NCBI GenBank assembly: GCA_000729835.1
Contig: JFHB01000011.1
Location: forward strand, 274,266-338,265
Direction: 5' to 3'
Source: Atkinsonella hypoxylon
Lineage: Eukaryota; Ascomycota; Sordariomycetes; Hypocreales; Clavicipitaceae
DNA: 64,000 nucleotides
How positions within the stretch are numbered: position 1 is the first letter of the stretch; each line of letters starts with the position of its first letter. The notes under the pieces were generated by a model. It ran no database searches. It was not told the DNA's origin and saw only the letters and a program-made list of their open reading frames with translations. Below are positions 1 through 11,830 of the stretch, piece by piece. A program made the position numbers and the translations under genes.

Positions 1-1
1 C

Positions 2-901
2 TCCCTCATCGAGAACCTTGGTGTCCAAGATGTGCAATTCGAAGAGCTCCTCACTCTCGACCCTTCAGAGCTCGTGGCGCTGCAACCGCTCTACGGAGTC
101 ATCTTCCTCTTCAAATACCCAACGGATCGACCGTACGCGACGCCAGACGGCCCGCTCGACGGCACCTTTGATCACGCGGCCTCGGAGCGCCTCTTCTTCG
201 CCGCCCAAACGATACAGAACGCCTGTGCGACGCAAGCTCTGCTCAGCGTGCTGCTGAACCACGACGAGGTCGACATCGGGCCCCAGATGCGGGACTTTCG
301 CGAGTTCACCATGGTGCTACCGCCCGAGTTCCGTGGCGAGGCCCTGAGCAACTCCGATTTGATCAGGGAGGTGCACAACAGCTTCGCGAGGAGCAGCCCC
401 TTTGCCGACGAGACGCACGACAACAAGGCTGGCAAAGCCGAGGATGCGTTTCACTTCATTGCGTATACCCCCGTCCATGGCACGCTGTACGAGCTGGATG
501 GCCTGCAACCTGCGCCCATATCCCACGGGCCGTGCGACGGCGACTCGTTTCCCAGCAGGGTGGTTGATGTCCTGCGGAGGCGCGTGGCGCGCTATGAAGC
601 GACCGAGATTCGGTTCAATCTGCTTGCCATGTGTCGGGACCTGCGCGTCCGAGCCCGGGAGTTTGGCGACGAGGACCTTTTGGCTGGTGAGGAGAGGAAG
701 CGGCGCGAGTGGGTGTTTGAAAACGCGCTGCGGAGACACAACTTTGTTGGCTTTGCGGGAGAAGTCCTCAGGGGGGTCGTCAGGAAGAAATTGGAGGAAG
801 GGCGCGATTCTGCTGTAGACGGCTGGGTTGAGCAAAGTCTGGACCGGAGGAGGGCTGCTGAGAAGGCGTTCAGGGGCGACGGCGATGTGGACATGGAGTG
901 A
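2..901 (+). CDS. Ubiquitin carboxyl-terminal hydrolase, UCH37/UCHL5 type (5' end outside window)
   Basis: Peptidase C12 deubiquitinase that cleaves ubiquitin from conjugates; the UCH37 branch works at the proteasome in many eukaryotes. The frame is open from base 2, so the start lies left of the window and about 299 residues are visible. Seen directly: the active-site region NACATQALLS with the catalytic Cys, preceded by the oxyanion Gln (QTIQNAC); the catalytic His in EDAFHFIAYTP; the Asp in LYELDGLQ. The C-terminal tail has RRHNFVGFAGEVLR, which fits the UCHL5 C-terminal helical (ULD) segment and separates it from short UCH-L1/Yuh1 enzymes. It ends with TGA at 899-901 and no intron is visible in this part. 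Family assignment is strong; proteasome binding is inferred from the family. Confidence 0.93.
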   Translation, partial: SLIENLGVQDVQFEELLTLDPSELVALQPLYGVIFLFKYPTDRPYATPDGPLDGTFDHAASERLFFAAQTIQNACATQALLSVLLNHDEVDIGPQMRDFREFTMVLPPEFRGEALSNSDLIREVHNSFARSSPFADETHDNKAGKAEDAFHFIAYTPVHGTLYELDGLQPAPISHGPCDGDSFPSRVVDVLRRRVARYEATEIRFNLLAMCRDLRVRAREFGDEDLLAGEERKRREWVFENALRRHNFVGFAGEVLRGVVRKKLEEGRDSAVDGWVEQSLDRRRAAEKAFRGDGDVDME

Positions 902-1259
902 GGTGGATGGTTGGTTGGGATTATAGAACGGCTGACTTTTTGTCGCTGCTGACGAGGCAAGGCCATATTTTTCCCCACGAGATTACATGTGCTCGTGATA
1001 TTGTTGCACCAAGGCAAGTATTCTTTTTTTTTTTTTTTTGTCATGATACGTACGTAGTGGCCTTATGACGAAGATGTGTGGCGACCTCGAAACCAAAGAC
1101 TACCTTACCTACCCGTATTTGTTCTCCACCAGTTTCATAACTACATCTTCTCCAACAGGTCTTTTTTTTTTTTTTTTTTTTACCAACCAAAACCCTCATG
1201 ATCATCAAGGAATATCACATCTTAGAGCTCGCGGACTTGCGAGCTCTTTTATCCATCCT
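902..1259. other. Intergenic, convergent 3' ends of the UCH gene and azgA
   Basis: No gene seen. It holds two long T runs (about 1022-1040 and 1160-1180), common in fungal 3' flanks. As the two genes converge here, both poly(A) sites should lie in this stretch. Confidence 0.6.
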
Positions 1260-3587
1260 CTATCCGCTGTTTGTGGAATAGTCATTGGATATGGTCTTGA
1301 CCCGTGTCATGATGATGGAATTATCGCCATTCTCATGACCCTCTGCAACATCATCCACGTGGCTAACTCGCTTGTGAGCCTTCTTAGCTCGAATGGCTCT
1401 GACAAACCATGGACGGCTTCCACTGCCCTTCCAGGTCCAGTACTCTTTCAAATCATACTCGCGAGGCTCGAAACGCCCACCGCTAACACATACCACAAGA
1501 CCTACTAGGCCATTCAACACGGCGTAAACAAGTATGCCACTGCAGGGACAAGATCAGCACAAAGTATCCTCGCATAAGGCAGCGTGTTGTTCAGCAAAAC
1601 TTACGCGATCAAACCGTATGCGACGCTGTAGCTAAATGGGATGAAAGCCATGACCACAAACGATGGCAGCACATCGCCAATGTAGTACCAATTGACTTGT
1701 GTAATCTGACGAATCATCATACAACCTACCTAAAAGATTGGTGTCAGCCAATCCCGTGAGTCGAGCGCAGGTTCTGTCAGGGGATGTCTTACCATGATGA
1801 GTGTGCAACCTGTTGCCCAAGGAGGCAAGGAAGCAAAAATGGGGGCGAAGAAGATGGAGACGAGGAAGCACATCCCCGTCACCATGGCTGTGATACCTGT
1901 TCTACCTCCCTCGGCTATGCCTGCGCCGCTTTCAATGAATGCTGTGACAGGAGAGGACCCGAAAAAAGCGCCAACGGAGATGAAGAACGCATCTGTGCAA
2001 TAGGCTAGTGTTGAGCGGGGGAAGTCGCCGTCTTTGCGATTGACTAGACCACAGAAACGGACCATGGAATAGAGCGTGGCAGTAGCATCAATGATGTCAA
2101 CATAGAGGAATGTGAACAGAGCCATGACAAATTGGGAGCCACTGTGGTTGAATGTCCAGTCTAGCTGGTTCAGCGTCTTCTGCATCGGATGCCATGTCAC
2201 GATCTGCTTGAAGAATTCGAATCGCGAATTTCCTTCTTCAGTGTCAGGAAAGTAGGTGACGGCTGTGCCACGTCTTTTTGTCCCCGGATTAGCCCTCATT
2301 CTAGGGGATCGTGGGAGAGTTTGAGAGGACTCACGGCCATGATAGCACTGATACCAGAGCAATCCCTATAACAAGGGCATATTTGATGCGGTATGCCATC
2401 AAGAACGCGGTCACAATTCCGCCGCAAAACACGGCAAGCCATAACTGAGTACTTATTTAGCAGACGTAGCTTGAAAGAGGAAACTCGAAAGCTGGCATAC
2501 GTACTTTGGGATTGGTCATCTGACCACCCTCGCACATACCGGTCGTGGGGTTAAGTAGTTCAGTTGGGCAACCGCCGAGAGTCAGGGGCGTGGCCAAGCC
2601 ACCTCCTGTAATGGCACCAATGCCAACAGAGTAGGACAAACCGATTTCTGTCAAGAACAGTCCAATGCCAACTCCCGTGGCAGTTTTCAACGTTGAAGGG
2701 ATCAGTTTTACAAGCCATTGTCTCATTCCCGTCAAAGCTAGCACGATGAAAATGATGCCTTCGACGAAGACTGCAGTCAGGGCGGTAGAGTATGGGATCT
2801 TGCCACTGCCATTTACACCGACAACCTGACTCATTGATGTCCAGTCAGAATCTTTGTTTGAATGAGGCACTTGGTGTTACAAAGTGGTCATACCTGGAAA
2901 GTAAAGTAGGCATTCAGTCCCATTCCTGGCCTGTGAAAAAAAAAAAATCAGCTCATGTAGCGGGCGTGGCGTGCTAAGATTGTCACATACGCAAGTGCAA
3001 CAGGAATATTCGTCGCCAAACCGAATATCAAGGAGGCCATGCCCGAGATGGCAGCTGTGGCAGTAATCATATCCCGGCGGACAGCTAACCATGTTAGTTT
3101 TCTTGCCTCAGTAGTGACATTTTGTGGCTTTGTTACTGAACGAACTTTCTTTGCATAACTTGAACTCTGGAAGAGTGTCGCAATCATGCTTGGCTGAAAG
3201 ATCACAAACGCAAGGCCCTCCCGTTTGTGATAGTAAAGACGCCTGTTTGGAGTCAGGGGCTGCTGAGTACATGGAGCTTGGTGTCAGGAACTAACATTAA
3301 CAGATATGATGTAGGCCATTGTGGCAAATGTAGTCAAACCAGCTCGAATTTCCCGGCATAACGTTGCGCTCTCGATTCGATCAGGCTACCGAGGAGTTAG
3401 ATCAAAGCTTCGGATTCAATGAAAGAGCATGACAAACATGATCACTGCCGGCAAGACGAAAGAAGGACCCAACACGAGACTTTGCGACCCATTCGTCGAT
3501 GGACACAAAAAACTTGCGTAGTTCTGCCATAATGTTTGGCTGTTCTTGTTTGGACGGCGCTGTCGTCGTGCCAGATTTATCCGCCAT
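1260..3587 (-). CDS. azgA: Adenine/guanine/hypoxanthine permease, AzgA family
   Basis: Plasma-membrane H+/purine symporter of the NCS2-like AzgA family. Ten exons (minus strand): 3587-3438, 3385-3296, 3242-3146, 3084-2991, 2930-2894, 2825-2505, 2444-2335, 2273-1793, 1729-1605, 1539-1260. They sum to 1785 nt, or 594 residues, close to the usual AzgA length. Seen: TTFATMAYIISVN near the first membrane segment, the signature PGMGLNAYF, and the conserved loop AFIESGAGIAEGGRTGIT. Many hydrophobic segments follow, with a hydrophilic C-tail. The start ATG at 3587 opens a soluble N-terminus (MADKSGTTT). The 37-nt exon 5 carries the whole PGMGLNAYF signature. Upstream (3588-3900) is the likely promoter. 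Substrates are inferred from the family. Confidence 0.93.
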
Positions 3588-5775
3588 GCTTGTTGAAGTT
3601 GAAAACCTTTTTTTTTATAGTTTTTGCAAGTCGTTCGGCAAGGTTTCACAGTGAGTATGTGCAGGAGTCCGGGGCTAGGGGAGCCCAAGATTAAAGTACA
3701 CAAGTCTGGTCATCGTAGGGGCGCATCAGTGAGCAGTGAAACTGATGTGAAAGAAGAGTGACACTGGCGGGCAGCTGCAACGTTGACAAGCCTTGAGTGC
3801 AAGCAGCTGGCAACGGCTGGCAACGGCTGGCAACGGCTGGCGAGCTAATTGAAGGTCTGGTAGTACAACGCACCTGGACACTTTTCTTCGCCTCAAATTG
3901 GTGAGATGCTTCCAAGAAAACCAATCAGGATCATAGACTCGATCTGTCGTGGTATCGACGTTCCTGGCTCACGAGGACTCGATCTGTGCCTCAGCATATC
4001 TTGTTCTACGTGATCCCTGGATACAACCTCGTCGACGGCCATGGTACCCAGTAAGCATTCAGAGTCCGTCCCCAAGTCTTCTATTTCTACAGAAATCGAT
4101 AGTTCTCTTGGTGGTTGTCGTTGCTCTTGTACAGCGTTGTTCAAGAAGCCGTGCAGCCGAGCTGTCAACCCTAGATGGGGATGATGACAGTCGAGGCAAG
4201 ACGCCCATCGGACAACAAGGAGTCTAAGCAAAGCAGTGTAGGAAACTTTGAATGTTTCCCTCTGACATGCTTAGTTCACCGTAGAAGATATTCCCCCTTG
4301 TTGGCCGTAACCACTGTTGTTGACGCACACGAGCACATCCTCCGCGTGAAGATGGTCAGATACACAAAGTTTCCATAGAAAACTTGTGGTCGTCAGTAGT
4401 GGAGAGTCGCAAGCACTACTAGCCAAGTTATTAGACCTTCAGTCTGATAAATCATGATAAATCTAAACAGTCAGCAAGACAACAGTTACTGATCGATAAT
4501 GACGTGGTTTTCTGCACTTAATGCGACTAATCGAGAACTTGAGCAGCAGCACGGGAGATCCGGCAGTCTCATATCTGCTCTTTTTCCGCAAGAAAAATAA
4601 AAAAAATGCAAGAAGCCGCAGTGTACACCAACTTGTCAATATCGCGAGAACGGAGTTGATGTATCCATGATGTGCTTGTGCAATGGCGAAGACCAGGATA
4701 CAGCCGAGACATGGAAAAACAGTAAATTTAACTACGAGAGGCAGCGGGCCAATAAGATTCCCCATGCGTTTTACCTGATATGCAGTCGTTTAATTAAAAG
4801 TCATGCTCAAGCTGACATCATGCTTGGGCTCGTAACTCATCAGCCATGCGCATTGCAATACAGAATGATTCATCTCACTGGCAGAAGGCTTCCTGTCGAT
4901 TACCCCAGATTGAATCAATAGTGAGCAGAGGCATGTAGAATACTGAGTCCTGGCTGGGCTGGGCCTGCACGAGCCACGCGCAGTTCAAATTCACTTCGTG
5001 GTGGTCGCGAGCTCGTCGCTTAAAGAAGCAAACATGCGTGAGCCAAGCGGCCGGCTGAGCCAAAAATTATTGGTTCATCTCTCCCACCTCTGCTGTGGCA
5101 TCTCATGTCTCTCCTCGTGACTCCCCTATCCTCTAATCACTACGGCGGTCATTTGATTTTCTGATTTTATTCCAAGCAACATGTCCATAATATCGAGTCG
5201 CGACAAGTAGCCTTCCCGAGTCTCACAGCAGCGGCAGCACACATACAATACATCTTGTGCCACAGCCTTGGGTTTTCTCGGCTGGACGTGCTGAACTCGA
5301 CGGCTTGAATCCAATTAAGTTTGTCTCAAAGAAGGAGGATCAGCCTTCTGTAAGTGATAGCCTGCTGCCTGGCAGATGTCAGAAGAAGCAAAGCATCACT
5401 GCTGAACCCTATAGAAGCAAGCCTCGAAGACAACAGGCACAGGCACTGGTGCGGAATCAAGCCAGGCTTTCTCGACATCTTTTTTCTCCAAGCTTGGGTG
5501 CGCCAGCCTTCTCTTACTGCTCTCTGACGAAATCACATCCTGAGCGTCACAAATCCCTGGTTACACTCCAGACCTTCTCCTCCCGATCAAGGTCCGTCTC
5601 GCATTTGTCACACTACACCTCGATTACGTACCTTCCTAATGTGCCGTTTCAGCAAGCAGGGAGCTTGTCATTTCAGAGTGCTGAGTAGATAGAGTTACTT
5701 AGAACCTCAAACCGGAAACTCGCCAACCGAAACCGAGCATACTGCAGCAAGCATCGCTGGTAGCCTCCTTTGACC
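3588..5775. other. Divergent intergenic region between azgA and the methyltransferase-like gene
   Basis: Contains the presumed promoters of both genes. Open frames here (3893-4231 minus; 5257-5688 plus) have no recognisable domain and look like chance or 5' leader. A small 10-bp tandem repeat sits at 3801-3840. The stretch 5100-5775 is C/T-rich and is probably the promoter and 5' UTR of the downstream gene. Confidence 0.5.
3801..3840. repeat. 10-bp tandem repeat, unit CAACGGCTGG
   Basis: Three perfect copies at 3811-3840, preceded by a diverged copy AAGCAGCTGG at 3801-3810. It lies about 220 bp upstream of the azgA start. Confidence 0.9.
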
Positions 5776-7810
5776 ATGTGGGATGTGGCCTGGGCAGACC
5801 CAAACAAGGAGCTGGTGGGCGAGCATCGTGCCAAAAAGGACAAAGAGGGAAGCGAGAAGAACAAAAGCTTGAGGCACTCCGTCTCGACTACAAGTTCCAA
5901 AGGTTCTAGTCATTCCGCCCTCTCTCGCCTTCGAGCCAAAGCCACGAGGCACGCCGCTACTTCCAAAGAGGCCGCTAGACGAGATATATCTGAATCATTG
6001 ACATCTTCCACGCCCGAGAAATCATCAAAGGACCTTTGTCGCATCGAGATGGCTGGCGGCTTGAATGACCCGAGCACTGACCGTCTTCTGCCAAGTGTCT
6101 GCTGTCCACCATCAGACAGCAATACGAGCAAAGCTGCAGTATCATGCATTGGGCACGACGCGAACTGTACTGCCGATATCAACGAGAAATGTAAGAACCA
6201 TATTTAGCCAGGACTGAGTGCTTTATTCGTGTTTCGGACGTCGTTGATGCTAATAAAAACCCCGCGTAGTACTCACAGAAACCTCTCCTATTACCACTTC
6301 GTCATCTAACTCAGATGACGTTTTTTCTCCTGCAAAACAGGCAAAGAATCGGGGAGACAGTTCAGAAATAAGTCATAATCGAAAGCTGCCGTATAGACGG
6401 CTAGCGCAGATTCCCAGTCGCTCTGCGGGCTTACAAAGTCCCATAATTCAGTCATTCGATGCCTCCAACGGCCGTCCGCAACAATCACCAACAAGGTAAT
6501 TTTGGGGAAACGTGCTCACATTAGACGAAGCAATGGAAAAGGAGCTAACTTGTGCGTGTAGGCCATATGCAGCAAGATATGTAAGGACGAATAGTGATAA
6601 GTTGATGCATCCAGTTCCTCCGGCCAGGTCGCCTCTGCGACCTTTACCCTCGAAATCATTGGAGACAAAGTCTATCAACAATGTTTCTTCCTGGCGAAAG
6701 CCCAAGGATTGGAATGCACAGTCTCCGAATATATCACCTGCACAAACTCAGGACGCGATCAGTAAAGTGCAATCAATCTCGGCCAAAGACCTAGCGAAGG
6801 AGGTGGAAGAAATGGCTCGCGCATCCCCTGCGGAAGCATTAACGAAACTGAAGCAACAGTATCATAGCAGCATGAGTGTGGAGGATCACCAAAGACTCAG
6901 CGATGAAAAAGAAAAATGGATGCTTTTCACGCTGCAGAACCTCGACAAAGATTGGCAGCGAGCCGCGCATGACAGTTCCTCGAAACAGTCTCAGGACCAG
7001 TCAACGACTCAGCCCAAGCAGAAGCTCTTGGCGTTCTTTGAGCCTCGATGTATGAATGAACCAGTTGTCCTTGAGTAAGCGAGTTCAAGCTGACTGACAT
7101 GTTTTTTTCTTCAACCAGTTTCGGCTCTGTATTTGGCTGCATCTTGGCCCGACAAGGACGTATATCACCTTTCGCACCATCCACTGTCATTCCTAAATGC
7201 GGCCAATATTCATCCTATATTCAAACCCTCAGCAAGTCCTCCGTGCCCCAACAACTCGTCCGAATTCGACACTGTTTATTCCATGATGTTGCCTGCACTG
7301 TATAAGGAAGCAGAAATCCTTACTGTTTTGAATAGCATCAACAGATGCCTCGCACCGGGAGGAGTTTTAAACTTGATTATAATAGATCCAATCCCTAATA
7401 TTGATGCCATTGGAGAAAAGATGAGAACGTGGTTTGTGAGGAACCTCCTTCAGAATCTCAAAGAGCAGCGACGCTGCCTCAACCCAAGTGGCATGTTGCC
7501 CGATCTCCTGTCCCGAGCGTCCTTGAGAGGACCAGGAAGCATTGTCACCAAGACTCAGTTCTATGCCAACACGCGGAACATTGCGCGTCATGAAGTCGAG
7601 AATGACGAGGCGGCACAGGAGAAGGGGCAAGACAAGAAAATGCGGGCCGAGCTGAGGAGCATCGTGGGCCGGATGCTCTGGAAAGAGGTATGGGGCCAAT
7701 TTGTCACTGCGGACAAGTGGTGGTGGGAAGATGCGGAATGCATGCACGAGTGCCTCGAGTTGGGAACCTACTGGGAGTATCACTCCATACAGTCGGTGAA
7801 GGCAAATTAA
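5776..7810 (+). CDS. Fungal protein with C-terminal SAM-methyltransferase-like domain
   Basis: Four exons: 5776-6190, 6270-6495, 6562-7049, 7119-7810. They total 1821 nt, or 606 residues. Residues 1-330 are polar, Ser/Lys/Pro-rich and probably disordered. About 250-330 contains a charged helical stretch (KDLAKEVEEMARASP). The C-terminal part (about 378-606) resembles the second half of a class I methyltransferase: a strand-turn region ending in NRCLAPGGVLNLIIIDP (about 449-465), then aromatic segments (WWWEDAECMHECLELGTYW). The glycine-rich SAM motif I (GxGxG) is not evident, so catalytic activity is uncertain. ATG 5776 was chosen because the frame opens there and has no in-frame ATG upstream. 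Fungal genomes hold many such proteins; the substrate is unknown. Confidence 0.72.
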
Positions 7811-10287
7811 GGAGCAGTTTTCCGATGAGCCCGCAAACACCACGCTTCCTCGCACGACGTCTGATCCAAAAACTAACCGCCACCTAAAACCTCACTTTGA
7901 GAATTGATGTTATGTCATACATTGTTTCTTCTTCCAATGAGAAGAAATGGAAAAACGAAAAAAAAAAAATGAAAAAAAAAATGGCAAGCATAACGCCAGC
8001 CTGAACTACTCTAACTACCAATCGGAGAATTTGCTAATTTGCTAGAATACAACACATCGCAGGTCGCTTATCCTCTCCTCCAACTTGGACCTGTTTCCTG
8101 CAAGGAACCAGTTCTTGACTAATCTTCTCAATTCCTACTCAGTCCCTACAGATATGGAAATCAACGATAACTCGTCGGCCAATGATTCGCCTTCGATTAG
8201 GTCCTATGAGGCGGGTTTGCCCGGTGTCGTGCAACATCGTTAGTTAGCATTGTCTTTTTTTTGCAGTATTAACTATTTCTTAAACCTTGACCATGAGTCC
8301 CAAGTCTTGTGGTGGTGGGCACCTGTGAGATTCCGTGGTCCACAAAGATGATGAATGCCTCCAGCAACGGGAGTAACGAGCCAAGGCAAGCAGCCAATCT
8401 GGCAGCCAATCTGGGGTAGCGCAGACTGCATGCAAGTTCAGATGAAGCAACCGCACTGAAGTATATCTATCCAATCTATCCACAGATAAGTTGGATTCCA
8501 GGCCAAGATATCGCGGCCACCCACACCGCCATCGGCAGGCGCAATATCCCTCGTAATGAATGCATGGACCACCCTCAGCCCTTTTCTCGTCCGCAAGCTT
8601 TGGGCCAATTCTGGAGACATGGCGAGCCGAGCCATCAGAGCGAAACAAAATAAAATAAAGGCGGTTCTCGCTCATCTAGTCGCGACACATGTGGTGCAGA
8701 TCCGAAGTCGAGCATTCGCACAACACTCATGACTGGTCTTGTATTGGAAACCAGGCCTCGTCGAAAACTGGTACGCAGGCCCCTGTCAGTGAAGATTGTT
8801 CTGTCCACGGAGAGGAGACATGCAGCCGGGCTCTGACTTGGAGGACCCTGCACAGGCCATGACTCAAACGGCAATGGAGGCGGCGTAGCATGGAGAAAGC
8901 CAAAATATGCACTGTCGAAGACGTACGTTTCTTTTCCGTGCTATACATGACGAAGGGAGGGGAGGGGGGAAGGCGAAAACCTCTTGTTTCGCGGCTCGGA
9001 CAAGTAGACTCCCGCCGGCCCACTTCTTGAAGACCCATGAATGGACAAGGTCCACCCCGCACCAGCATCTAAATTAGAGCTACGTGTTCTCGCCCCCACC
9101 AAGTAAAGGTGTAGACACCAAGCCCCACTGCCCACCGCGAAAGGCTTATCGACCAATGACATCTGTCCCAAACCTGGGCCATGGGATGCGCGATGGTGGT
9201 TGCGTAAATTCAGGAAATTGCTTGCGATTTTTTTTTTTTTCCAACCAAGCCAGGACCCTCGATCCAGATCCATACTAGTTAGTTAGTCCCGACGCGGATA
9301 GGGCGGGCCTGTTGAGCTCGTGGACGACCGAAACAAATTAGAGCCAAGCTGTCGAACTAACTACCGCGTTGTAAGGACTAAGGACGGGCCGGAGCGCAAT
9401 CCGTCGATTAATCCTTGTCCCCTGGAAATAGGCTGTGATTTTTTGGGGGGGGTTTTTTGGGTTTTTTGCCTCGCGAATCGAATTACCGCATGGATGTGAG
9501 CTTTGTTATCGCTCGTCTTGGCGACGAGGCTATGAATAGTTTTGTGAGGCCAATCATAAACGGCTTACAGACATAACTTGCTATTATAGCCATCGTCAGA
9601 ACTGACCATTGTCATGATACACGTTTTCACGAAAATTAGCTACCAGCTGCGTATACCGCTCATGGCCTGTCCCCAGGCCGGCATCACCGCACGAAAAAGG
9701 GGGTGGAGCGCTATGCTTCCGAGTCTGGGCGTGAGGGCATCGCCATCAGGCATAACCATGGATTGTGTTGGGTCGCCAGGTCGAAAGACTGCATCAGGCA
9801 CTGCAAGTCCACACAATGCATCTATTTCCATTATAAGATACAATTATGTGCGATACATACGTGATGGAACAGCGTGGTAGACCCGAAAAAAAAACCCCTC
9901 TCCCCCTCCCCCCCCCCAAAAAAAAAAAAAGCAAGGAGTAACAGCATTCATTTTGCCAAATCATAACTGCATCCAAGTCTTTATTTTATGTTCCCCCAGG
10001 TATTCCCTTTCCGAAATTACCGGGCGCCAAGTCCGCCCTTCAGATCGTGTCTAGTCGTTAAAAAAATTTTAGAGTATTCCAAAAAAAAAAAAATTTGCAC
10101 TGCTATGCAGGCAAAACGAAACCCATTTGGTCGTAGTACAAAGATTATTCGACGTGCTATGCTGCTCGCTAACGGAAACGGTGTGACTGAACCAGCCAGC
10201 AACAAAAGATAAATTAAGGTTAAAAGTAATGGAGGATGGTCGTGCAGAGGTGTCAGGAAAGCGGTGACTTCAGTGATGGGAGAGCCT
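7811..10287. other. Intergenic region with no clear gene
   Basis: About 2.5 kb between the 3' end of the methyltransferase-like gene and the 3' end of the GPCR gene. It contains A runs at 7955-7980, a 29-codon open frame at 8155-8244 (listed separately), T runs near 9230, a G9T run at 9440-9466 and a C8A13 run at 9910-9930. Frames on the minus strand around 8280-9270 overlap heavily and show no domain. Confidence 0.5.
8155..8244 (+). other. Isolated 29-codon open frame, unknown
   Basis: An ATG-to-TAG frame of 29 codons starting MEINDNSSANDSPSIRS. Its acidic/serine-rich start is of a kind seen at the N-terminus of many fungal proteins, but no donor site leads to a credible second exon. It may be a relic first exon, a micropeptide or chance. 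Confidence 0.2.
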
Positions 10288-11830
10288 TCAATCTGCTTGG
10301 TCTGATCTGGGCTTGGCTAGTTCCATGGTGCTCTCGGAATCGCACGCCTCGGAGTCAAACGTCTCAGGTTCATCCGCTGGCATTCTGAAAAGGCTTCCGA
10401 AACGGGACCGGTAATGCATCCTGCTGTACATATCGTTTCTGTTGGCAGGTGGATTCCAGGAAGTCGAGCTAGCCGAGGTCGCGGTCTTGCCGGATTTGAT
10501 TTCGTTGAACAGGTTTTTGCAGGCAGACCATGATGTCGTTGCATAAATAATGGCGTTCCAAAAGCCCTGCAAAGGAAGCACGAACGCGCTCATGAACTCG
10601 AGCGGTAGCGAAGTCTCCTTGTTGTGCACCAACGAGTACACGCGATTCGCGCTGGATGGCATCCAGGTGATGATGATGGCTGTGAAGAAGAGGAACGCGA
10701 CCTTGGTGTACGACCAGGCGGCGTTGTTGAGTTCATGATTTCGTCGACGAGCCACGTTGGCAGCCTTGCGCGGAAGCACATTGGAAGCTCGTTGTTGGAA
10801 TGCCATCCCTTGGTCTGGCGAGATGGCGTCGTCTTGGCCATTCTTCGACGCTTGCGATTCGGCCGAGATGTGGACAGAATACGCGCCTCCTCCAGTTTGG
10901 CGTCTCGGGTCCGGATCGGCGCCTCCAATCCCCCCCTTTGGACTTATCTCTCCAAGCGGAATCCCATTGTTCGCTGCCAGCTCACTCGTCACAGTCACTT
11001 CTGTCGTCACTTCTGTGTTTCGGATAGTCACGGCCTCGTCGACGGACAACGGGTCAGGATCAGAGGACTGGAATTCTCGCAATTGCTTCCGCCTCTCATA
11101 AATAGTGCGGCCTGCTCGAAGATAGATGAAAAAGGTGATGAAGATGGTCACCCTGTTCAACCCAAGGTCAGTACACCTTATTCCTCAGACTTAAATTTTT
11201 CTCATACGCAGCGTGGCAAGTCTTACCAGACAGGCGCATAGAAGACAGCAATGCGAAGCACGTCCCAATTTTGGTCGATCCAGCACCAGATAGTTGCGTT
11301 CCCGTAGACGCGCTCGCCGCGATCATTCCGAATGAAGAGGAACGCCACCGCAGGAATGGCTGGTACGCCATAACATCCGATCAAGTATGGAATCTCCATT
11401 TTCCTTAACCGCGCGGCATCGAACTTCTGGTAAAAGGTGAGATAGACATTGATCGCCATCGCTAACGTCCAGAAAGCGTCTGCTGGCATAAATCTGTTGA
11501 TTAAGAAAGAGACTTGTAAGCAGGGTCATGATCTCACGAGATATGTAGTTTTTATCAGAAAGGTCAAGCATACAGCTGAATGAGACTGGCTTGCAACTGG
11601 CAACCGAAGGAGTCCAAATCATGCAAGTATGATCGTGACATCAACGTTCCCACAATGGTGAATAGATTCCCGAATGAGGCGTAGAAAACGAGCCGGTTGA
11701 TCGGTTTATGGAACGAGGTCGAGGCATAAAAAGTGATCATGATGAAGAGACATCCTAAAAGTGATAGAACAGAGCATGCGCGCTCTATCGCACTGATGGC
11801 CTCGAACTGGCCTTTAGTGATAGGACCCAT
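10288..11830 (-). CDS. G protein-coupled receptor, cAMP-receptor-like (GprH/Crl type)
   Basis: Seven-transmembrane receptor of the fungal class related to Dictyostelium cAMP receptors. Three exons: 11830-11574, 11493-11227, 11152-10288. They total 1389 nt, or 462 residues. Membrane segments: TM1 about 18-37 (SLLGCLFIMITFYAS), TM2 47-66, TM3 87-107 (FWTLAMAINVYLTFY), TM4 118-138, TM5 about 163-190 (across the exon 2/3 join), TM6 about 317-338 (VAFLFFTAIIITWMPS), TM7 about 355-378. Between TM5 and TM6 lies a third cytoplasmic loop of about 125 residues, Ser/Thr/Asp/Arg-rich, where G-protein coupling and phosphorylation would be expected. The C-tail is short and acidic. In this class ligands are mostly unknown, with roles in nutrient sensing or development reported for relatives. 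The 5' flank 11831-12200 is the likely promoter. Confidence 0.88.

Noticed and set aside
5257..5688. 143-codon frame upstream of the methyltransferase-like gene
   Set aside because: Low-information composition and promoter position; more likely 5' leader.
10624..11241. 205-codon plus-strand frame opposite the GPCR gene
   Set aside because: It is the antisense shadow of exon 3 of the receptor and has no domain.
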